From: Mycolicibacterium peregrinum | GTDB lineage: Bacteria; Actinomycetota; Actinomycetes; Mycobacteriales; Mycobacteriaceae | Length of the DNA stretch: 64,000 nt | Assembly: GCF_001665785.1 (NCBI RefSeq) | Contig: NZ_LZSO01000041.1 | Span: 159,357-223,356, forward strand | Direction of reading: 5' to 3' | Shown here: piece after piece, positions 26,236 through 35,268 of the stretch | How positions within the stretch are numbered: the first letter of the stretch is position 1 | Layout of the letters: the number at the start of each line of letters is the position of its first letter | Position numbers and translations under genes: made by a program | The notes under the pieces: model-generated | The model's input: the letters and a program-made list of their open reading frames with translations, nothing else | Databases searched by the model: none | What the model was told of the DNA's origin: nothing

Positions 26236-27324
26236 ATGAGTACGCCGCTGAGTCTGGACAAGATCCAGCACGCTCCCAAGGCCCTGCTGCACGACCACCT
26301 CGACGGCGGCCTGAGGCCGGCCACGGTGCTCGACCTGGCCGGCCAGCTCGGCTACGACGACCTGCCGGCCACCGAGGTCGACGAGCTGGCCACGTTCTTC
26401 CGCACGGCCGCGCACAGCGGCTCGTTGGTGCGCTACCTGGAACCGTTCGCCCACACCGTCGGGGTCATGCAGACCCCGGAGGCGCTGCATCGCGTCGCCT
26501 ACGAGTGCGTCGAGGACCTCGCCGCCGACAATGTCGTCTACGCCGAGATCCGGTTCGCCCCCGAATTGCACATCGACCGCGGCCTGTCGCTCGACGAGGT
26601 GGTCGACGCCGTGCTGGCCGGATTCGCCGACGGCGAGAAGGCGGCCGCGGCCGAGGGGCGCACCATCACCGTGCGCTGCCTGGTCACCGCGATGCGCCAT
26701 GCTGCCCGCTCCCGGGAGATCGCTGAACTGGCAATCCGGTTCCGCGACAAGGGTGTCGTCGGTTTCGACATTGCAGGGGCTGAGGCCGGATACCCTCCCA
26801 CCCGGCATCTCGACGCGTTCGAATACATGCGAGGTAATAACGCGCGCTTCACAATTCACGCCGGTGAGGCCTTCGGCTTGCCGTCCATCCACGAGGCCAT
26901 CGCATTCTGCGGGGCTGACCGGCTGGGCCATGGGGTGCGCATCGTCGATGACATCACCGAGTTCGACGACGGTACCCAGCAGCTGGGTCGGCTGGCATCC
27001 ATCTTGCGGGACAAGCGAATTCCGCTGGAGATGTGCCCCAGCAGCAATGTGCAGACCGGGGCGGCGCCCAGCATCGCCGAGCATCCGTTCGACCGGCTGG
27101 CACGGTTGCGGTTCCGCGTCACCGTCAACACCGACAACCGGCTGATGAGCGACACCACGATGAGCCAGGAGATGCTGCGCCTGGTCGAGGCATTCGGCTA
27201 CGGCTGGAGCGACTTGGAGCGGTTCACCATCAATGCGATGAAGTCGGCCTTCATCCCCTTCGATGAGCGGCTCGCCATCATCGACGAGGTGATCAAACCC
27301 CGGTACGCGGTCCTGGTCGGCTGA
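26236..27324 (+). CDS. add: Adenosine deaminase
   Basis: 362 aa from ATG 26236. Zinc-binding HDHLDGGLRP (~17-26), HAGEAFGLPSI with the catalytic Glu, a histidine in DRLGHGVRI and the terminal zinc aspartate in VNTDNRLMS. Deaminates adenosine to inosine in purine salvage. A 111-bp gap separates it from deoA. Confidence 0.95.
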   Translation: MSTPLSLDKIQHAPKALLHDHLDGGLRPATVLDLAGQLGYDDLPATEVDELATFFRTAAHSGSLVRYLEPFAHTVGVMQTPEALHRVAYECVEDLAADNVVYAEIRFAPELHIDRGLSLDEVVDAVLAGFADGEKAAAAEGRTITVRCLVTAMRHAARSREIAELAIRFRDKGVVGFDIAGAEAGYPPTRHLDAFEYMRGNNARFTIHAGEAFGLPSIHEAIAFCGADRLGHGVRIVDDITEFDDGTQQLGRLASILRDKRIPLEMCPSSNVQTGAAPSIAEHPFDRLARLRFRVTVNTDNRLMSDTTMSQEMLRLVEAFGYGWSDLERFTINAMKSAFIPFDERLAIIDEVIKPRYAVLVG

Positions 27325-27451
27325 GCCACCGCGTCGGGCAAATTCTCCCCGCCGAAAGTTCCCACTCGAATTGCTGTAACGGCAGCGTTTACGGCTGCGA
27401 CAATCCAGCAGGCCCGACGCAAGATCGGGCCCGGATCAACAAGGAGACTCC

Positions 27452-27724
27452 ATGGCCCGACCCCTCACCACGGTGTTGTCCGGCGCAGTGCTGGCAACGG
27501 CGGCGGTGTTCCTTCCGGTTGTCGCGGTACCGACCGCAGGCGCCGACGTCTGCGCCGGAGCAGACGGACGCCACTTCGCCGCCGGAGGCTGCACCAACAT
27601 CGCCGGCGATGTCGCGACCGGCGCGGCCATCGCGGCAGCCCATGTTCCCTACGTACCGGGCGAAGTCCCGTGCTACACCGTCGAAGGCGTGCCCTACTTC
27701 ACCCCTCCCGGCGACCCCTGCTGA
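27452..27724 (+). CDS. Small secreted cysteine-containing protein, unknown function
   Basis: 90 aa with a Sec signal peptide (~1-31, cleavage near AGA-DV) and an AGGAGA ribosome binding site. The mature ~59 residues contain four cysteines (including GGCTN, PCYTV and the C-terminal PC), suggesting two disulfides, and an aromatic Pro-rich end (VPYFTPPGDPC). It sits where M. tuberculosis carries the pilin gene mtp (Rv3312A), but the sequence does not resemble what I recall of MTP. Function unknown. Confidence 0.7.
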   Translation: MARPLTTVLSGAVLATAAVFLPVVAVPTAGADVCAGADGRHFAAGGCTNIAGDVATGAAIAAAHVPYVPGEVPCYTVEGVPYFTPPGDPC

Positions 27725-27738
27725 GAACGCCCGACACC

Positions 27739-28548
27739 TCAGCCGCGCAGCACCCCACGGAGTACGTCGGCGAAACCCCCTGGCGCAGCCATGAATCCAC
27801 CATGGTCGCCGGGGAATTTCACCGGGCGCACGCCCAGCAGGTCGGCCAGTGCCATCGTGGTCCGCTTGGTCAGCAGGCGTCCCGACTCCTCACCGAGTCC
27901 CAGCACAACCCGCCCGTTTTTCAGCGCCGCGACATCGGGCAGGTAGCGAGTGGTGGCCCGGAGTTTGTGGTTGAAGAAGTGGTCCGCGTCGCGCAGTTCC
28001 TGATCGCTCGGCGCGGCCATCTCCGGTGCACCGGGTGGTACGTCGAAGCCGGCGTTGGCCATGAACTTGCCCCAGGCCGCCAACATTCCGTCGCGGTTGA
28101 ACGTGGCGATGATGTCCTCGGTGGCGGCACGTTGCGCGGCGGCGTCGGGTAGCAACTCCAGCAGCGGAGGCTCGTGCGCGACAAGGATGCGCACCCGGTC
28201 GGGGTGGCGGGCCACCAATGACAGACCCGTCACGGCACCGCCGGACGAGCCGAACACGTCAGCCGAGTCGGCGCCCAGATCATCGAGGATCGCGGCGACG
28301 TCATCAGCCCGGCGCTCCGGGATGGAGTTCTCGGTCGGATCGTCGAGCCAGCTGTGGGCGACGCCGCGCGGGTCGGCGGTCACCACGGTGCGGTCACCGG
28401 CCAGCGCGTGGGCCAGCGGCGCGAATTCGGCGGCGGCCATCGGCGCGCCGAGGATCAGCAACAGCGGGCCCTCGCCGCGCACCTCGTAGTGCAGGCGCGC
28501 GCCGGGAACCTCGACGGTGTGCGTGGAAAGGCTGGTCGATGCGGTCAT
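27739..28548 (-). CDS. Alpha/beta hydrolase (Rv3312c-like)
   Basis: 269 aa. The nucleophile elbow is G-S-S-G-G in DVFGSSGGAVTGL (~96-108), the oxyanion region is LLILGAPMAAA, and the catalytic histidine is probably in FPGDHGGFM (~245). The substrate is unknown; the fold covers esterases, peroxidases and lactonases. It converges with the small secreted gene, 14 nt apart. Confidence 0.82.
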   Translation of the reverse strand: MTASTSLSTHTVEVPGARLHYEVRGEGPLLLILGAPMAAAEFAPLAHALAGDRTVVTADPRGVAHSWLDDPTENSIPERRADDVAAILDDLGADSADVFGSSGGAVTGLSLVARHPDRVRILVAHEPPLLELLPDAAAQRAATEDIIATFNRDGMLAAWGKFMANAGFDVPPGAPEMAAPSDQELRDADHFFNHKLRATTRYLPDVAALKNGRVVLGLGEESGRLLTKRTTMALADLLGVRPVKFPGDHGGFMAAPGGFADVLRGVLRG

Positions 28549-28617
28549 GAGTGATCTGACCGCGTGGGCGGCCAGAACTCATCGGCTCACCCGAGACCTG
28601 TCAAATACACTCCCAAC

Positions 28618-30201
28618 GTGAACCAGTGGGGGAGTTCGCCGTGGGGCGAGAACGATGGCCAGTCGGCTGTGTCAGGGATGACCGGATCGCCGTTCGATAC
28701 TCCCGGGCTACAACCCGGAGCACCCCCGACCTTTGGCGCCGCCCCAGGGTTTCCTACATCTCCTGCGCTACAGAGTTGGGGGCAGCAGCCCTACGGCGGC
28801 GGCTACCCACCTCAATTCACTCCGCAGCCCCCGGAGGATCGCCGCCGACGCGGCAAGGTCGTCGGAATCGTCGTCGCCGCAGTGGTTGTCGTGCTGGCCG
28901 TGGTGATCGGCTCGGTTGTGATGTTTACGTCTGGCTCCGGTGAGTCAGCGTCGGACGCGTTGGCGGAGGCCGATACTGCTGCGGGCAAGGCCGAGATTGC
29001 CCGCGATGAGCGCCCGCCCGCCGCGGTCAAGCTGCCCTCGCTCGGCGCCGCACCCGGTGCTCCAGTGTGGAGCTACCCGCCGGGCGGGGACGCCAGCGAG
29101 TACCTGTCGGTGCTGGGCGGTGATTCCGCGACCATCCTCGTCAGCCTGGACGAATCCATGATCGCGTTGGACGCTGTAACGGGCGCACCGCGATGGCAGC
29201 GACCCGATATGCCCGGGAAGTGTGTCGTCGGAACGTCGGGCAAGGTCGCACTCTGCAGCACTGGCCAAAGCAACGCGGTGCTCTTGGATATGGCGACTGG
29301 TGTGACCAAGGAAACGATGCCCGCTCAAGCGGTCGTTCTGATCTACAGCGGGGCTGGCCTGCTCGCGTTCTTGGACCACCAGAACAACCTCAGGGTGTTC
29401 GATGACGCCGGTCGGCAACTCTGGACCAAACAGGTGCCCGGGCAGACTTCGGTGTTCTTGGATCAAGGCGTCGTGGCGGAAAAAGAACGATCAGGTTTGA
29501 GCACCAAGTTCTATGACGCCAAAACGGGCAATGACTTGTTCTCCATCGGGGCGGTGGACGACGTCATCGCCACGAGTCGCGGAATCGCGGTGTCGCAGCG
29601 CAGCGGGGGGCTACTGCCGGGCGGGCGTCCGAAACAGCGCATCGATTTCTACTCTTTCACCGGAAAACTGGCGTGGCGGATTCCGGGGGATCAGGGCTAT
29701 CGGCTCCCGAACACAGATGACGCCACCAAGGGGTTCGAGCCTTTCAATGTGAGAACGACGTCGGGCGTCGCATTGCCGGTCGTGTACAGCGAGGGCAAGG
29801 GGGAGATCGCCGCGGTGGACCCCCTTACCGGCGATATCAAGTGGTCACAGCAGGTGCCTGTTTCGCCGGACACATTGGTCCGCCTGTCAGGTGTCGCCAA
29901 CCTGTGCGTCGTGTCCTACGGAACGGTGGACCAGAAGTCGGGTGCGGTGCGCGTGCGGGACTGCAACGACCCAACCGGAGCGTTCATCGCGAAGTCCGAA
30001 CTCGATACTCTCCGCGTCACCGACGGCAATCAGATCGTGGGCCTCGGCGATGGTCCGGTTACAAACAATCCCGTCACTGCCTTTGACTCGGCCACGGGCC
30101 AACAAACATGGCAATTGGACCGCTCCGTCGTCCAGGACGTCGCGTCGGTGGGTGACGGGTTGTACGGAACCTCGGGCGGCAAGATCTCCCGGTTGTCCTG
30201 A
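28618..30201 (+). CDS. Membrane-anchored PQQ-type beta-propeller protein
   Basis: 527 aa from GTG 28618. TACACT at 28606-28611 is 6 nt upstream, fitting a leaderless transcript. A Pro/Gly-rich cytoplasmic N-terminus (~1-75) is followed by one membrane segment (~79-105) and an extracellular region with at least six Trp/Asp propeller blades (ALDAVTGAPRWQ, VFDDAGRQLWTKQ, AVDPLTGDIKWSQQ, AFDSATGQQTWQLD). This is the PQQ_2 fold without evidence for cofactor binding, so a scaffold or sensor role is likely. It is divergent from the hydrolase. Confidence 0.75.
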   Translation: MNQWGSSPWGENDGQSAVSGMTGSPFDTPGLQPGAPPTFGAAPGFPTSPALQSWGQQPYGGGYPPQFTPQPPEDRRRRGKVVGIVVAAVVVVLAVVIGSVVMFTSGSGESASDALAEADTAAGKAEIARDERPPAAVKLPSLGAAPGAPVWSYPPGGDASEYLSVLGGDSATILVSLDESMIALDAVTGAPRWQRPDMPGKCVVGTSGKVALCSTGQSNAVLLDMATGVTKETMPAQAVVLIYSGAGLLAFLDHQNNLRVFDDAGRQLWTKQVPGQTSVFLDQGVVAEKERSGLSTKFYDAKTGNDLFSIGAVDDVIATSRGIAVSQRSGGLLPGGRPKQRIDFYSFTGKLAWRIPGDQGYRLPNTDDATKGFEPFNVRTTSGVALPVVYSEGKGEIAAVDPLTGDIKWSQQVPVSPDTLVRLSGVANLCVVSYGTVDQKSGAVRVRDCNDPTGAFIAKSELDTLRVTDGNQIVGLGDGPVTNNPVTAFDSATGQQTWQLDRSVVQDVASVGDGLYGTSGGKISRLS

Positions 30202-30204
30202 GGG

Positions 30205-31482
30205 CTACTCCGCCCGCAGACGTGACTCCACGAAACGCTCCAACGCGTCCCACTGCTCGACGGCCTGGGCGTACGGCGCGTCGGGCTTGCGGGCGCCCTC
30301 GTCGCCGAGCACATAGCTCACGAACTTGCCGAGGGCGTTGGTCTGGGCGAGCGTCTCATCGACGGTCTTGTCCTCGGAGTAGTCGCTGACGTCGCGCAGC
30401 AGCTCGACGGCCAACTCCAGCTGGTCGTGGTCGACCGCGTCGGGTCCGTCGGCGATGTCGTCGGAGATGCCCGACAGGACGTAAACGTTCTCCTCGGCGA
30501 CCTCGACCCGCAGGGAGCCGTCGGTGGCGGCGGTCCGGATGTCGTCATAGGTGGCCAGGTCCGACAGGTCGTGGTCGTGCTCGTCGGCCAGGTAGCGAGC
30601 CAGGGCCCGCTCGGAGCTGAACACGCTGATGCGACCGTTGCGGCCGAGGAAGACCGGATCGTCGTCGAGGTAGCAGCGCAGGGTGTAGACGGTTCCCGAG
30701 CCGGTCATGATGCGCACCGGGTCGATACCGACCTTCTGCCAGAAGTCCTCGTCGTCGCCCAGGACCGCGGTGTCGGCAACGCTGCGCGCAGGTTCGGCCG
30801 CCTCGTCGTCCTCGTCGCTGTCGGCGTCCTCGGTGTCAGTGTCGGCCTCGATGGCGAGGTCGTCCTCGTCCTCCTCGGGGGCATCTTCCTCGAGCTCGAC
30901 CTCGGCCTTCTTGACCGCGGCTTCGTCGATGTCCTCCGGGATGGTGACGATCTCGTCGATGGCGTCGAGCACGCCGTCCCAACCCCGCGCGATCACGGCT
31001 TCGATCTCGGCCCAACGTTTGCGCCCGGACCGGCCGGTGAAGCCTTCCAGCCCGCCGCCGACGGTGCCGAGCACTGGGTTGCCGTTGAAGAACTTGCTGA
31101 TGGCCGCCAGTTCACACACCGAGCCGATCGAGGAGACCACCACCAGCGTGCGGTGGACGGTCGCGACGGACTCTTCGGTCGGCTTGTCAGCGACCAGGTC
31201 CGGCAGCCCGACGATGTCGTATTCACGGTCGTCGGCCGGCTGCAGCTTGTGAGCGTTGGCTGCGGTCAGCTTCTCCCACGCCGGGTGGTCGGCCAGATCG
31301 TTGTCGGTGTTGGTGCGGACGAAAGCCGCGAGGTCAGCGACCGATTCGAACGCGAACAGGGCGTCACCCTCGCCGAGGAAGGCCTCCCACTCGTCACCGG
31401 CATCCCGCCAACGCGGAGCCCACAGTGTGTAGAGGTCGCCCTTCGTCAGCCCGAGCCGAATCGGCACGATGTCAGCAGCCAT
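30205..31482 (-). CDS. Conserved acidic protein with internal duplication (Rv3311-like)
   Basis: 425 aa. Residues ~7-170 and ~255-425 are two copies of one domain: PIRLGLTKGDLYTL aligns with PVRIMTGSGTVYTL, and FAFESVADLAAFV with SVFSSERALARYL, continuing through YDIVGLPDLVADKP/YVLSGISDDIADGP. A Glu/Asp linker (~182-250) joins them. No signal peptide, membrane segment or catalytic motif is seen. TAGGCT lies 7 nt before the ATG (leaderless). Function unknown; conserved in mycobacteria in this position. Confidence 0.75.
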   Translation of the reverse strand: MAADIVPIRLGLTKGDLYTLWAPRWRDAGDEWEAFLGEGDALFAFESVADLAAFVRTNTDNDLADHPAWEKLTAANAHKLQPADDREYDIVGLPDLVADKPTEESVATVHRTLVVVSSIGSVCELAAISKFFNGNPVLGTVGGGLEGFTGRSGRKRWAEIEAVIARGWDGVLDAIDEIVTIPEDIDEAAVKKAEVELEEDAPEEDEDDLAIEADTDTEDADSDEDDEAAEPARSVADTAVLGDDEDFWQKVGIDPVRIMTGSGTVYTLRCYLDDDPVFLGRNGRISVFSSERALARYLADEHDHDLSDLATYDDIRTAATDGSLRVEVAEENVYVLSGISDDIADGPDAVDHDQLELAVELLRDVSDYSEDKTVDETLAQTNALGKFVSYVLGDEGARKPDAPYAQAVEQWDALERFVESRLRAE

Positions 31483-31554
31483 GCGGCACAGCCTAATGGG
31501 ACGCCTCTGACGCCAGTCAGGTTGTCTCCCCTTCGGGGACCGGTTCGGGTGGGA

Positions 31555-32670
31555 TCACACCGTGGGGCGCCAGAACCCCTGAAAGCCCTGCCCGGCATTC
31601 GTCGTTCGGACGGGCGAGAGTTTGACCGGATCACCTGCCTCGATCATCGTATTTTCGCCGACGATCATGGCGACATGACCGTCCCATACCGCCAGGTCAC
31701 CCGGGCGCAGGGTCCCCGCCGAGACCGCCTTGCCGATGTCCTGCTCCTGGGCCAGACGCGGAATGTCCAGCCCGGCTTCGTGATAGGCCCATTGCGTGAG
31801 CCCGCTGCAGTCCAGGCCGACGCCGGGGGTGGTGCCGCCCCACCGGTAGGGGACCCCGAGTTGGGTCAGCGCATGCCGCACGGCGCTGGCCGCCACGGCA
31901 TTGGGCGCCACCGCAGTACTGCCGTCGGGCAGCCGCACCGCCACGCCGTCGCCGAACATCCCCGGGTCACGGAGCCCGGCCGGCGCTTCGGAGCGATCGA
32001 CACCCGATGCCGCCGGTAGGTCCGCGGCGCCACCCCAACCGCCCAGCGGTGCGCCTCCAGAGAACCCCGCCCCGGAGATCCCGGCACCGGGGAATCCCGC
32101 CCCTGGAAATCCCGACGACGTCGGTGCGCCGGCCGCAACCCCCGACCCGGCCGGGCGCCCCGCCGAGCCAGTCGGCATCCCGGCGGTGACCGCACCGGCC
32201 TGACCGTCCAGTTCGGCGCGTAGTTCGTCGACGACAGCCGATGCCTCAGCGACCGCGCGCCGGGCCTCGGACCGCAGCTCCTCAGCCACGCCGGGCTCGT
32301 CGAGATGGGGGATCAACACCGCCGCGCGATCCTCGAAGCGGTCGATGATCGCCTCCAGTCGCGACCTCGCCTCCGCCACGGCTGAGCCCGCACGCCGGGC
32401 AGCAGTGCTCAGCACCTGCGCCTGCGCGGCCAGATCGGTCACCTCCGCCGCGGTGCCTGCGGCGAAGTCGGCGGCCGCTGCTGCGGCCGTACCCGACCAG
32501 CCCGTGGCAGCCCGTTCCCACGAGCGTCCGAGTGCCGCGGCGATATCCGACAATGCGGTATGCGCTGCGTCCAGCGCCGTCACGGTCGGCCCGGTTTCCG
32601 GCCGGCCACTGCCCACGAGGTCACGTAGCGCATACAACGGCGTGGCCAGCGCGGCGGCGGACGCGGGCAC
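31555..32670 (-). CDS. NlpC/P60 cell-wall peptidase with WXG100-like N-terminus
   Basis: 371 aa. The C-terminal ~110 residues are an NlpC/P60 endopeptidase: C288 in LDCSGLTQWAYHEAGL, H332 in DGHVAMIVGE, preceded by PYRWGG. Such enzymes cut D-Glu-mDAP bonds in peptidoglycan. The first ~160 residues are alpha-helical with a W-x-G-like turn (GWSG, ~57-60), as in ESX/type VII substrates. A Gly/Phe/Pro-rich linker (~185-215) has GFPGA/GISGA repeats. No Sec signal is present, so type VII export is inferred. The layout resembles M. tuberculosis Rv0024. Confidence 0.85.
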   Translation of the reverse strand: MPASAAALATPLYALRDLVGSGRPETGPTVTALDAAHTALSDIAAALGRSWERAATGWSGTAAAAAADFAAGTAAEVTDLAAQAQVLSTAARRAGSAVAEARSRLEAIIDRFEDRAAVLIPHLDEPGVAEELRSEARRAVAEASAVVDELRAELDGQAGAVTAGMPTGSAGRPAGSGVAAGAPTSSGFPGAGFPGAGISGAGFSGGAPLGGWGGAADLPAASGVDRSEAPAGLRDPGMFGDGVAVRLPDGSTAVAPNAVAASAVRHALTQLGVPYRWGGTTPGVGLDCSGLTQWAYHEAGLDIPRLAQEQDIGKAVSAGTLRPGDLAVWDGHVAMIVGENTMIEAGDPVKLSPVRTTNAGQGFQGFWRPTV

Positions 32671-32673
32671 GGG

Positions 32674-32979
32674 CTACACCCGCGGCAACAGCGCGGCCGC
32701 CCGCTGACCGGCGGCGTCGTAGCCGGCGGCGGTGGCCCCGGCGCTGACGGCACCCGCGTCGGCCCGGGCACTCAGCGCCGCTACCGCTTCGATGTGGGCG
32801 CTTACGGATGCGGCGAACGCGGCTACGAACCGTTCGCCGATCGGGCCGAGCGCGCCTGCGGGTGACGGCATCGACCGCAGGGTGGCGGCCACCGCGCTCA
32901 GATCGGCGGCGTGCGCGTCGAAGGCGCCGCCGAGGGCGTGGATGCCCGTCATGTCGGCGTGCAGGGGGTCGGCGGTCAT
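32674..32979 (-). CDS. DUF2580/EspC-like small helical protein
   Basis: 101 aa from ATG 32979 (MTADPLHADM). Ala-rich helical hairpin of the type found in DUF2580 and ESX-1-associated small proteins, with no Sec signal. It ends 3 nt before the NlpC/P60 gene, an arrangement like Rv0025-Rv0024. It is probably a secretion partner or chaperone for the peptidase (inference). Confidence 0.7.
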   Translation of the reverse strand: MTADPLHADMTGIHALGGAFDAHAADLSAVAATLRSMPSPAGALGPIGERFVAAFAASVSAHIEAVAALSARADAGAVSAGATAAGYDAAGQRAAALLPRV

Positions 32980-33078
32980 GTGGTTAGGACGTCCGCCGCC
33001 CCTGATCGGTTCCGCGTGATTCGCGCCGCCCGGCGCATGCCCGGCCCCCCGACGCAGCACCCGAAGCAGACCTGACGC

Positions 33079-33816
33079 TCAGATGGCGGTACCACCGCCG
33101 TCGGCATGCAACACCGAGCCGGTGATGAACGCCGCCCGCGGCGAACTCAGGAACAGCACCGCGTGGGCGATCTCCTCGGGGGTGGCCGTCCGTCCCAGGG
33201 GCAGGGCGCGGCCGAGTTCCTCGTTGGTGTCGCCCCACTGGGCTGCGACACCTTCGGTGCGGGTCGGCCCCGGCGCGACGCTGTTGACTCGCACTCCGCC
33301 GGAACCGAATTCGGCGGCCCAGGTGCGGGTCAGCGATTCGACGGCGGCCTTGGAAGCGCTGTAGGTCGAGGCGCCGGGTACACCCTTGGAGGCGACCATC
33401 GAGGTGACGTTGACGATGCTGCCGCGGCCCCGTTCGAGCATGCCGCCCACCAACTGCGCGACGAGGAAATAGGTGCCCCGCACATTGGTGTCGAAAGTCC
33501 GCTCGAAGGAGGCGACATCCTGTTCGACGGTGAGCGCGCCCGGGAACGCCGCGGCGTTGTTGACCAGGATGTCGAGCCCATCGCATTGTTGAGCGAGTGC
33601 TCGCACCGAGTCCAGGTCGGCGAGGTCGGCGCTGACGAACCGGACGTCCCGACCGAGCGCGGCCGCCGCGTCGTGACCCCGTTGTTCATCGCGTCCGGTG
33701 ATGGTCACCGCAGCGCCGGCCCGGGCCAGCAGGTCGGCACAGGCCAAGCCGATGCCCGCGGTACCCCCGGTGACCAGCGCGCGATAGCCGTTGAGTTCGT
33801 TCGATCCGGATTCCAT
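33079..33816 (-). CDS. Short-chain dehydrogenase/reductase
   Basis: 245 aa from ATG 33816, with GAGAGGA upstream; an ATG at 33846 is the alternative and would overlap the sigma factor gene. NAD(P) motif TGGTAGIG, NNAA, catalytic Ser in VTSM and the Y-S-A-S-K tetrad, plus a C-terminal SVLHADGGGTAI. Classical SDR of FabG type; substrate unknown. It follows the sigma factor gene closely on the same strand, so co-expression with it is likely. Confidence 0.85.
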   Translation of the reverse strand: MESGSNELNGYRALVTGGTAGIGLACADLLARAGAAVTITGRDEQRGHDAAAALGRDVRFVSADLADLDSVRALAQQCDGLDILVNNAAAFPGALTVEQDVASFERTFDTNVRGTYFLVAQLVGGMLERGRGSIVNVTSMVASKGVPGASTYSASKAAVESLTRTWAAEFGSGGVRVNSVAPGPTRTEGVAAQWGDTNEELGRALPLGRTATPEEIAHAVLFLSSPRAAFITGSVLHADGGGTAI

Positions 33817-33835
33817 TGTGTCCTCTCGTTGTTCG

Positions 33836-34453
33836 TCATGCGACATGACGTGTGCCGTCGCTTTCCTGTGTCGACCAGCGCTCGTCGGCTACCTCGGCGA
33901 GCGCGACCCGCAGGCGTTCTCGGCTGCGCGCGATGCGTGACATGACGGTTCCCAGGGGGATTTCCATGCGTGCTGCGGTCTCGGCATAGGTGAAGCCCTC
34001 GATGTCGGCGTAGTACAACACCGTTCGGAAACCTTCGGGCAGCGTCAGCAGGGCATCACGGATCCGGTCGTCGCAGAACAGGTCGAGCGCGCGGTCCTCG
34101 GCGGAACGTTCTGCGGTCGTGGAATGGGTTGTGCTGCCGAACATGTCGCTGTCGGTGAAGTCGGGTACCCCGAACGTGTCGGGGCGACGCTGCTTCATCC
34201 GGTGTGTGCTGATCCATCGGTTGTGCAGGATGCGGAAGAGCCAGGCTCGCAGGTTGGTGCCCGGCTCGAACCGATGGAAACCGGTGTAGGCGTTCATCAA
34301 TGTGTCTTGCACCAGATCCTCGGCATCGGCGGTGCTCTGCGTCAGCCGCCGGGCGGTACGCAGCAGGACGGCGTGAAATGGCATGGCGTCGCGGACGAAC
34401 CGGGCTGCCAGTTGCGCGTCGGACTCGGGCATGGCGTCCACGTTCAGCGTCAT
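33836..34453 (-). CDS. ECF RNA polymerase sigma factor
   Basis: 205 aa. Region 2 is clear (DAEDLVQDTLMNAYTGFHRF, LRAWLFRILHNRWISTHR) and region 4 as well (LLTLPEGFRTVLYYADIEGF, GTVMSRIARSRERLR). It resembles the SigH/SigR/SigE-type subgroup. The ATG overlaps the stop of the NAD(P)-binding protein gene (ATGA). No anti-sigma factor with a membrane segment or HxxxCxxC zinc motif is nearby, so activity may depend on the coupled reductase-like protein. Confidence 0.88.
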   Translation of the reverse strand: MTLNVDAMPESDAQLAARFVRDAMPFHAVLLRTARRLTQSTADAEDLVQDTLMNAYTGFHRFEPGTNLRAWLFRILHNRWISTHRMKQRRPDTFGVPDFTDSDMFGSTTHSTTAERSAEDRALDLFCDDRIRDALLTLPEGFRTVLYYADIEGFTYAETAARMEIPLGTVMSRIARSRERLRVALAEVADERWSTQESDGTRHVA

Positions 34454-35211
34454 CGGACGGCCACTGACGTGTTGTCGGCGAGCCAGCCGGTGAAGTTCGT
34501 GGAGGACAGCTTCGCGCGCCGGTTTGGCAGGAGCGAGGGCTCTTCCAGGACGGCACCGAAGTACCGGGCCCGCGGATCTGCGACGACCTGGCGGGGGTCG
34601 CCGACCGCGCTCAACTGCATGCGGACGAGTTGGTCCATGGCGTACCGGTCGGGCCCGGCGATCTCGTGGACGCCGTAGGACGGACGCCCAATGGCGGTCT
34701 GGCCGACGAAGGTGGCGAGGTCGATGGCTGCGATGGGCTGGGTCAGTGCGGGGGAGATCCGAATGGTTTCGTCGAGGGCGGTGCCGGCGATTTGGGCGAC
34801 GGACTCGAAGACCTGGGTCGAACGAACGATGGAGTGCCCCACCGCCGACTCGCGGACCAGTTGCTCCTGCATGGCCTTCGCGCGGAAGTAGCCGCTGGTG
34901 GGCAACCGGCCGGCCCCCACCATCGACAGCAGCACGTGGTGGCGGACCCCGACTGCCTCCTCCGCGGTCAGCAGATTGCCGGTCGAGGTGGTGAAGAAGT
35001 CCCATGCCGGTCCGTCCCCGGACGAGGGCGCGTTCGACACGTCGATGACGGTGTCCGTGTCGCGCAGCACCTCGATCAGGCCCGCACCGGTGACGGTGTC
35101 GACACCGGTGGACCGGGAGGCTGCGACGGCCTCATGGCCGTGCTGTTTGAGTTTGTGCACGAGTTTCGAGCCGATGAGCCCGGAACCTCCGATGACTACG
35201 ACTTTCGTCAT
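34450..35211 (-). CDS. NAD(P)-binding NmrA/atypical SDR-like protein
   Basis: 253 aa from ATG 35211, with GGAG 8 nt upstream. N-terminal VVVIGGSGLIGSKLVHKL is a GxxGxxG nucleotide-binding motif; the rest resembles NmrA/atypical SDR redox-sensor proteins (HHVLLSMVGAGR, GYFRAKAMQEQ, HEIAGPDRYAM). It lacks a clear YxxxK pair. Translational coupling to the sigma factor gene suggests it is a partner or sensor, or that both belong to one redox-response operon. Confidence 0.78.
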   Translation of the reverse strand: MTKVVVIGGSGLIGSKLVHKLKQHGHEAVAASRSTGVDTVTGAGLIEVLRDTDTVIDVSNAPSSGDGPAWDFFTTSTGNLLTAEEAVGVRHHVLLSMVGAGRLPTSGYFRAKAMQEQLVRESAVGHSIVRSTQVFESVAQIAGTALDETIRISPALTQPIAAIDLATFVGQTAIGRPSYGVHEIAGPDRYAMDQLVRMQLSAVGDPRQVVADPRARYFGAVLEEPSLLPNRRAKLSSTNFTGWLADNTSVAVR

Positions 35212-35268
35212 GATCAGGACTCCAGCGTTTGAGGACAAAGAACGAACGTGACTTCAGCCTGATTCGCG

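Noticed and set aside
27452..27724. Identity with the M. tuberculosis pilin MTP (Rv3312A)
   Set aside because: Same genomic slot, but the mature sequence and cysteine pattern do not match MTP as recalled.
31527..31539. Small hairpin TCCCC-TTC-GGGGA after the NlpC/P60 gene as a terminator
   Set aside because: Only five base pairs with no extension or T-tract; too weak to call.
32050..32115. Short repeated bases in the NlpC/P60 gene, considered as a CRISPR or satellite
   Set aside because: They are codons for GFPGA/GISGA linker repeats, with no spacer structure.
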